Source of the DNA: Desmodesmus armatus
Lineage: Eukaryota > Chlorophyta > Chlorophyceae > Sphaeropleales > Scenedesmaceae
Assembly: GCA_007449985.2 (NCBI GenBank)
Contig: VIIQ02000589.1
Location: 186,001 to 250,000 of the forward strand
Reading direction: 5' to 3'
DNA: 64,000 bases
Positions within the stretch are counted from its first letter, which is position 1; each line of letters begins with the position of its first letter. Below are positions 57,796 to 64,000 of the stretch, piece after piece. Below the pieces are notes generated by a model. The model was not told the DNA's origin and did not search any database. It saw nothing but the letters and a program-made list of their open reading frames with translations. The translations under genes were made by a program, and so were the position numbers.

Positions 57796-60380
57796 ATGGA
57801 GCAGTCCACCACCACCATGCAGCAGCCACAAGTTGACACAGTCACAAGCAGTGATGGGCCCCAAGTCCAGGGCACCAGTGCTGGCACCCCAGAACCTGCA
57901 GCTGAACCTGTCACAAGTGTTGCGCCACCCCTACCCGCAGCAGAGCCAGCGGAACGAGCAGCCAGTGTGCCAGTGCCAGATCAGCAGGCATCCAACAAGC
58001 CATTTGATCCGATCGAGGGTAGGTGACATGCATGCTAGGCAGTTGTGCCCACGCACTCACCACCATTGACAGAACCAACACCTCAACCGCACCGGCTGAC
58101 CTCATCGCACGGCCTGTGGTGTGTGCTGCAGCTCTGAAGCTGGGTGGGCTGCGGCTGGCCAACATCATACGCAAGCCAGCAGGCACGGCAGGCCAGCTGC
58201 AGGAGCAGCAGCCTAGCGGTGGTGGCCCTGGTGACGGTGCGGTAGTGGCGCGCATCAGGGCCACAGCAGCAGGGTGAGTGAACCTGCTGTCAGCTATGCC
58301 ATGACACCCCCAGCACCTGTAGTAGCAGTGCAGCATCATGGTACTAGTGTTATGGCGCGCACTTGCATGACGCATGGAGCAGTGCATGTTGCTTGTGTAC
58401 CAGTGCGGCATTGCAAGCAGTGAAGATGGTTGAAAGATGTTGTGTGGCATATTGTGTGGTGCTGGCAGGTTGAGTGCCAAGGCCAAGGAGCAGGGCAGTC
58501 GCTTCTATCAGGCTTCTGTCACAACAGCAGCATCAACAGCGGAGGGCATCAAGAGGCTGGCGCTTGGGGAGCCGCTGCAGGTGCGTGTATCTGGGCGTCG
58601 TGAGTGCACAACCCCCACGCACTGCACAGCAGACGGACTGACGGCTCTGGTCCACGCGCAAGCTCTCTATCATGTGTCTCATGCATGTCTCACACCTTTG
58701 ACCCAGCAGTAGTGTGTCACCATGCATGGACACCCCAGCTGTCTGAGTTGCCTGTTCCTACGTGCGCCGCAGGCCCTGTGCCGCAGTGAGTTCCAGGTGC
58801 ACCCCTGCCCGCAGCTGGTGCTGGCGTCCTGCACCGCGCTGGTGTCAGGCGGCGGCATCACCACGGAGCGCATCTTCAAGCACAACCCACCGCCTGAACT
58901 GGTTGACAGGCTGGCAGCAGCAGCAGGTGTGCGCACTGTGCGGAGCATCTGGCGTATCAACCGGCTGTGAAACATGCAGTGCAAACAGGGGGCTAAGGCT
59001 TCCCGGCACTTTCCAACAGCAATAGATGATGATCGTCAGTGGCGTGCATTGCTGGCTGTGAGGGAACTGATCTGGAGGGTCTAGCTGTCATGCATGACGC
59101 CTCCCAAGGCATGGTGTGCCCGCGTATTTGACGTTGAGGGGCGGTTTTGTGTGGCGCTGCCACCTCCCGGTGCATTATCTTGATGCGGTGCGATGCTCTG
59201 CCGTGCTGTGCCATGCTGTGCAGGGTCCCTGAGGTTGCTGCCCCCTGGTGCCAGCCCCCATGCTATTGCAGGCCTGCTGAAGAGGTTCCTGTTGGGACTG
59301 CCTGAGCCACTGCTCACATACAGGTGAGCTGCCGTCATGGTCTTCTTCTTCAAGCCGTCATGTCAGCAGTGAGCAGCAGGCTGTCCAGCTCGGTCTGCGT
59401 CTGCGTGGTCTGTGCGTGTGTGCTGCAGCAAGCATACTCGGCAACAAGCTGCCTTGCAGCTTCTGGCCAGGGGTCAGCAGCCAGTTGCAGCCAGTTCATC
59501 CGTTGCTGTGCACCTCATGCCCATCTCTGTAAAAAGGCCAACAAACAGCTGTACGCCTAGCGTTTGGCCTCATTGCCTTCGCTTTGGCTGTTGCCCTGCA
59601 GGCTGTTGCCGCAGTGGGTGGCTGCAGGGGACCACCCTGCCTCCTGCCAGGCCCTGCTGCCCCAGCTGCCGGCGGCCAACGCAGGGACACTCAAGCTGCT
59701 CATGCAGGTTAGCGTATGCCAGGGCCAGCTCAGGGCGCATTGAGCAGTGTGCTTGCTCTCATAAAGTTGTATATTGTTGAGCAGCTGCTGATCCAAGTTG
59801 GAGGTGGCAGCCGTGCGTGCTTCAGCAGCAGCAATATGCTTGCAATTAGTGTACTGGTTGCTCAAAGCCTTGAAGGCCGCAAGCTAGTCCTGATGTTTGT
59901 CTGCTGTGCTGTGCTCTGTGTGCTGCTCTCTGTGTGCTGCTGCTGTCAACAGGTGTGCTCCCTCGTGCATGCAGAGGCTGCTCAGAATGAGATGGACAGC
60001 CTGGCACTTGCAGAGGTGCTGGTGCCGTGCATGGCATGGAAGCCCCCTGCCAAGGCCCCCAGGGCCAGAGTGGACCAGGCCCCCTGCAGAGCTTGGCCAA
60101 GGCACTCACACTCAACAAAGCTGCAGGGGCAGCAGCAGCAAGCGGGGCAGATGCAGCAGCGGAGGGAGATGCGGCAGCAGCACGTGGTGCAGGTGATGAG
60201 CAGCAGCATCAGCAGCAGCAGCACATGGAGGAGGCTAGCAAGGTGGTACCTCTTGAAGATGCTGAGTTGGAAGCAGTGGTCACTGTGGTTGATTACATGA
60301 TCAGCAACTACAGCAGCGTGTTTGGCAGCAACAGCAGCAGCATCAGCAGCAATGGCAATGCAGGAGGCATGGTGGTGTAG
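57796..60380 (+). CDS. RhoGAP-domain protein with atypical arginine finger
   Basis: Exons: 57796-58018, 58132-58273, 58469-58580, 58773-58926, 59224-59323, 59602-59707 and 59953-60380. The N-terminus is Pro/Ala/Thr-rich. KLGGLRLANIIRKP and KAKEQGSRFYQASVTTA follow. The GAP domain reads GGITTERIFKHNPPPELVDRL, then LPPGASPHAIAGLLKRFLLG, LPEPLLTYR, LPAANAGTLKLLMQVCSL, then NEMDSLALAEVLVPCMAW. Late blocks are VVPLEDAELEAVVTVVDYMI and a Ser/Asn tail. Such proteins stimulate GTP hydrolysis by Rho/Rac/ROP GTPases. The canonical E-G-I-F-R finger is E-R-I-F-K here, so catalysis by the usual Arg is doubtful. The last exon (428 nt) does not keep one frame: the GAP part and the VVPLEDAE part are in different frames, with the switch between about 60043 and 60095. 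A small indel or sequencing error is likely. Confidence 0.82.
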
Positions 60381-61466
60381 CAAGGTCTTGTGCAGCAGGC
60401 AGCGCATCGGGCAAGGTTAGTGAGGGAGGCATCTGGGACCTTGGTGTGGTGCTGGTTGGCTTTGTTGGAAGCGAGTGCATGTGTGTGCATAGTGGTGTCA
60501 TGCTTTGAGATGTAATTTCCTCACCTGTCCTGCGCTGTACATGGCGAATGTCCGTGGTTCAGAGAGTGATTGTACAAGGAGTGGTTCAGCTCAGCTGACG
60601 GTTTGGCCGTACAAGCTGTGTATGAGGCAGCAGCAGCAGTGGGTGGCCTCGACAGTTGCACCTTGCCCCTTGCAGCAGCAGCTGTGGATTATGTGGCCGT
60701 CGATGGATTTGGTGAACATGTGTGCCAGTGAGGCTGGTGCCATCCGGTGTCGTCAGCAGACCTGTGCCCAATTGTCACAGTATCAATCCAGGCAATGTCT
60801 TCCATTTCCTGGCCTGCTTTGCATGGCCGGCCGCATCACGTGGCAACCCAGGCCATTTTGCTCGACACAGGGAGTCAGCACTGAAAATTGCCAGTAAGTC
60901 AAATCGCAGGGCCATTCGAAGAGGCCATCCAAGTCCTCCCCTCATGCCACTTCTAACTCCACACATACTCACGTCATCATGTTACTGTATGTACATGCTC
61001 TATGCACTTCATTTGTTCAACACCCTCACACACTCACACTCCCCACCCCCTCACACACACTCACAGGGGAGTGGGCACGAATGGGGTGTACAGTGTACAC
61101 TGTACACACATGTGCCCCCCAGTTGGCGCGCCCTGCAGTGAGTAAGCAATGCAGAACAATCAGCAACTTTTACAAACGTAAAGGGACTTTGTCTTGTTAT
61201 GGGCAGCACCCGATCTCATAGACAGATCGCCTGTTTCGAAGCTTTCGATCTGATGACTAATCCCCGGAACCTTGGCAACAAGCACCCAGCCCTTGCAAGG
61301 GTTTTGGATTTTATAGTTGTTCCACCGTGATCGTTTCCATGCGGTCCTGTCACATGCTGTTCACCCAACAGCACTCCTGAGGCATTGCTGGTGTTGGTGA
61401 TCTGCAGACTGCCGAAGGAGCTATGTAGCACTCTGATCGCCCAGCAGATACTCTGAAAGGCACATC
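60381..61466. other. Intergenic region upstream of VPS11
   Basis: No gene recognised. It contains the RhoGAP 3' UTR, a tcacacactcacac-type CA-rich stretch near 61025-61065, and the 22-bp palindrome at 61086-61107. Confidence 0.5.
61086..61107. promoter_or_regulatory. 22-bp perfect palindrome upstream of VPS11
   Basis: Each 11-base half site reads GTGTACAGTGT toward the centre, and the two halves match exactly as an inverted repeat. It lies about 360 bp before the VPS11 ATG. It could be a dimeric transcription-factor site or a cruciform. Confidence 0.7.
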
Positions 61467-64000
61467 ATGTTTGCGTTCAAGAAGTTCAGCTTCTTCCAGC
61501 AGGTTGAGGTGAAGCTGCATGGCTTTCCTCCCAACAGCACCTGCCACACACTCAGCCCGCAGCACCTCTTTGTCGGTTGCGACAATGGCAGCATACATGT
61601 GCTGGACGAGACGTACCAGTCTCAGGGCAGCTTCAACGGCTTTGGTCACAAAGTGCTGTTCATGGCGTATGCCAAGGTAAGGTCAGGGTGGTGCGGTTTG
61701 GGCCTTCCTCTGCAGTGGGCCTAGTGCTGGCAGTACACATGCAGCAGCACTGCAACCATATTGCAAGCTTGTATGAGAGACTCGTGCTGGGAGCCTGGCA
61801 TCAGAAATAAGGACGTCGTCACACAGTCCTAGGCCTGTGCGAAACAGAACTGCTGCGGCCAGCCTGTCAACTTGTCTCCTCCTCCTGTTGATGTGTTTCT
61901 GAAAAGGTTTGCTCAGCCTGTCTAACAACCCGCTACCCCATACATCGTGCTGGTGTTGAGCCGCATGCCCTGTGTGTTGTGCTGTGTGCAGTCCCGTCAG
62001 CTCCTTGTTGCAGTAGGCCTAGAGGAGCCCGGTGTGTCAACAGCCACCCTCAAGCTCTGGGATGTAGACAGGGCACTGGCAGCAGCAGCAGCAGCAAGCA
62101 GCACCAGCACCAGCAGCGCGGCCGCCTCACCAGCCCCACTGCGGCTGCACAAACTCTTCAGCAATAAGTATCCAGAGTCAGAGGTCACGGCCCTTGCAGT
62201 GTACGACCCCAGCAGCAGCAGCGGTGCTGCTGCAGGCTTGAGCAGCACCACCACCGCCAGCAGCACCAGCACACCAGCATCTGCAGCATCAGCCTCTCTG
62301 CTCATAGGGGTGGGGCTTGCAGCTGGCTCGGTGTACCTCTTCTCTGCTGATATAGCAGGTCCCAAGGGCAAGCTGCACCACACAGGCAGGCTGAATGCTC
62401 GGCCAGAGGGCGGGGAACTCTGGAGAGTGAGCGCGGTAGCCTTCACACGGCAAAGCAGCAGGTCTAGCAGCAGCAGCGGTGGCGGCAGCGCCGCCCGTAA
62501 AGGCACCGCCGCATCAACCGCATCAGCAGGTGCTGCTGCTGCAGCTTCTGACGCCTCTGCTGCTGCTGGTAGCCGCAGCAAGGGTCACCCGCAGTCCCAG
62601 CAGCAGCAGCAGCCGGAGGCGGTGTGGCTCTACGTGGTCACAGAGTCCCAGACACTGTGCTTCAGCATGGCAGACAACTCAAAGACAATATTGGATCAGC
62701 AGGGTTCAGCATGTGGGGCGTGTGCTGTAGTGCCTGGTGGTTTGCTGGTAGAGGCCAGAGACGATGCCTTGTATGAGTACACCACAGACACGCGCGCAGG
62801 CTGCACGGCGTTTGACGGTGAGCGATGCGGGCGGCGAGGTACTGCTGTATGCTGGCAGCAAGGCTAGTGCGGGATTCCCTGCAGCGCTTCATGCCAAGCA
62901 GCTGCATGCACTAGCATCCATATCACCCTGATGCCAACCTTATGATGGTTTGAAGCCGCATAGGCTCATCAACGATATGCACTCGATATGCACTCGATAT
63001 GCACTCGATATGCACCGCTCATCCTGGCTCTCATTCCTTGTCCTCTGCGACCTTCCTGCAGGTGTGAAGCAGGGTCTGGGGTTACTGTCACGGTACCTGT
63101 ATGTTGTGACAGACGACACCACGCCTGATGGAGCCGCACGCTCGCAGCTGCAGGTGCTGGATGTCAAGAACAAGCTCGTGGCAGGTGAGGGGCCACGGCT
63201 ATGAATGGGCCACATCGTCAACCTTCATTGGCTTGAAGTACGTCAGCAGGCCTGCAGTAGCGGCCTTTGAGCACCATGCCATTGTGTTTGGATGCCTTGG
63301 ATGCCAGTGCGCTTATGATGCTGAAAGATATGTGCACATTACAATGGCGGCTGCGGTTCTCCAAGTGTTTTGTCGCAACCCCAGCGAACTGTCGCAACCC
63401 CAGACAGACAGCAGCAGCACCCGCCCGTACAATGCAGTCTGAGTTCCATCCTGTTACATCCTGTCGTGTGTGCGCACTCCCTTGCAGGGTCCTTCAGCAT
63501 CACTGGCTTTGGTGGTGCGGCCAATGGTCCCGGGGGGTTGGTGGCCTGGGCCTCAGGTGGCAGGCTCTACAGGTTCTTTGAGGTGGAGCTGCACGCACAG
63601 GTGGGACATGCTCCTTACTCAACGCATCCACAGCTGGAGCTGTGTAGTACTGTGAGGATGTGTCTCACTGTTTGACTGTGTGTACCGCCTTTGATCTGTA
63701 ACACCTGGAGGTTCTTTTCGAATGCAGCCCTTGACGTGGCGGTGCGATCAGGGCCTGTGTGCTGTGTTGCACTGTGTCACACTGTGTTATCGTCTGTGCC
63801 GCCTTTGATCTGTCACAGTTGGAGGTTCTGTTCAAGCGCAGCCTGCACAAGCTGGCCTTGGACCTGGCAGTGCGTTCAGGGGCTGACCCCTCACTCATCG
63901 CTGCCATCCACCAGCGCTGGGGTGACCACCTGTACGGCAAGGCGGAGTATGAGGCGGCCATGGGGCAGTACCTGGACACCATTGGACACCTGGAGCCATC
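61467..64000 (+). CDS. VPS11: VPS11, core subunit of HOPS/CORVET tethering complexes (3' partial)
   Basis: Exons: 61467-61676, 61992-62817, 63062-63184, 63488-63600 and 63819 to beyond 64000, all in phase. The start MFAFKKFSFFQQ is typical of the family. The N-terminal beta-propeller includes HLFVGCDNGSIHVLDE, LLVAVGLEEPGVSTATLKLW, VTALAVYD, VWLYVVTESQTLCFSM and LLSRYLYVVTDD. The alpha-solenoid starts with LEVLFKRSLHKLALDLAVRS and GDHLYGKAEYEAAMGQYL, then TIGHLEPS, matching the clathrin-repeat region. The RING finger should follow outside the window. VPS11 holds together the complex that tethers late endosomes and vacuoles through Rab GTPases. Ser/Ala/Gly-rich inserts (about 62080-62280 and 62440-62600) lengthen the propeller loops compared with land-plant proteins. 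Confidence 0.92.
62973..63016. repeat. 11-bp minisatellite in VPS11 intron
   Basis: Four tandem copies of cgatatgcact, the last ending in c, lie just upstream of the exon at 63062. Confidence 0.9.
63683..63752 (+). pseudogene. Decayed copy of a VPS11 exon start within the intron
   Basis: The segment resembles the start of the exon at 63819 with its upstream flank. ccgcctttgatctgt, then ctggaggttct, then a Cys/Ala stretch and gtggcggtgcgatcaggg parallel 63799-63880. The acceptor cacag is changed to aacac, and about 14 bases matching the middle are missing, so it should not be spliced in. Confidence 0.8.

Noticed and set aside
1..64000. CRISPR arrays, tRNA or rRNA genes, origins or attachment sites
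   Set aside because: I looked for regularly spaced repeats, cloverleaf-like blocks and rRNA motifs and saw none; the content is typical eukaryotic nuclear DNA.

Overview
This window looks like nuclear DNA of a chlorophyte green alga, most likely a chlamydomonad (Haematococcus/Chlamydomonas-like). The evidence is many short exons with clean GT-AG introns, CAG/CTG-driven Ser, Gln and Ala runs in proteins, long G/C homopolymers in introns, and plant-type proteins (double AP2 factor, vacuolar sorting receptor, plant-type CMP-sialic-acid-transporter-like protein, VPS11). I see no prokaryotic operon, CRISPR array, rRNA or tRNA. Exon models were built by hand from splice sites, reading phase and family motifs. 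Most sum to whole codons, which is a good internal check.

Layout, left to right: partial AP2/ANT-like factor (+, 210-1588); predicted plastid-targeted membrane protein (+, 2618-4732); EamA/DMT transporter (+, 6515-9519, 5' end unresolved); giant MYND-finger protein (-, 17908-10669); NTF2-like protein A (+, 18131-21990); short-chain dehydrogenase (-, 26595-23411); large secreted/membrane protein with a likely beta-helix ectodomain (+, 26978-37657), one intron of which holds a broken Ty3/gypsy chromovirus (-, about 35700-32360); MYND-finger fragment (+, 39184-39387); NTF2-like protein B (+, 40428-43903), a paralogue of A with the same nine-exon structure; alpha/beta hydrolase (-, 47859-45746); nucleotide-sugar transporter (+, 48467-50769); vacuolar sorting receptor (-, 57494-52595); RhoGAP-like protein (+, 57796-60380); VPS11 (+, 61467 to the window end).

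The genes mostly alternate as head-to-head and tail-to-tail pairs. Four head-to-head pairs share only about 220-610 bp between start codons, so bidirectional promoters are likely. The right third (48-64 kb) is rich in endomembrane functions: Golgi nucleotide-sugar transport, vacuolar cargo sorting, a small-GTPase regulator and a HOPS/CORVET subunit.

Most interesting points: an in-frame TGA exactly where the AP2 WEAR motif needs Arg; the undescribed NTF2-like paralogue pair; the beta-helix/multi-TM protein carrying a retroelement in its intron; perfect 18-bp and 22-bp palindromes in promoter regions; decayed exon copies inside introns; a Lys in place of the RhoGAP arginine finger; and single-base frame breaks in two otherwise intact genes, which could be assembly errors.
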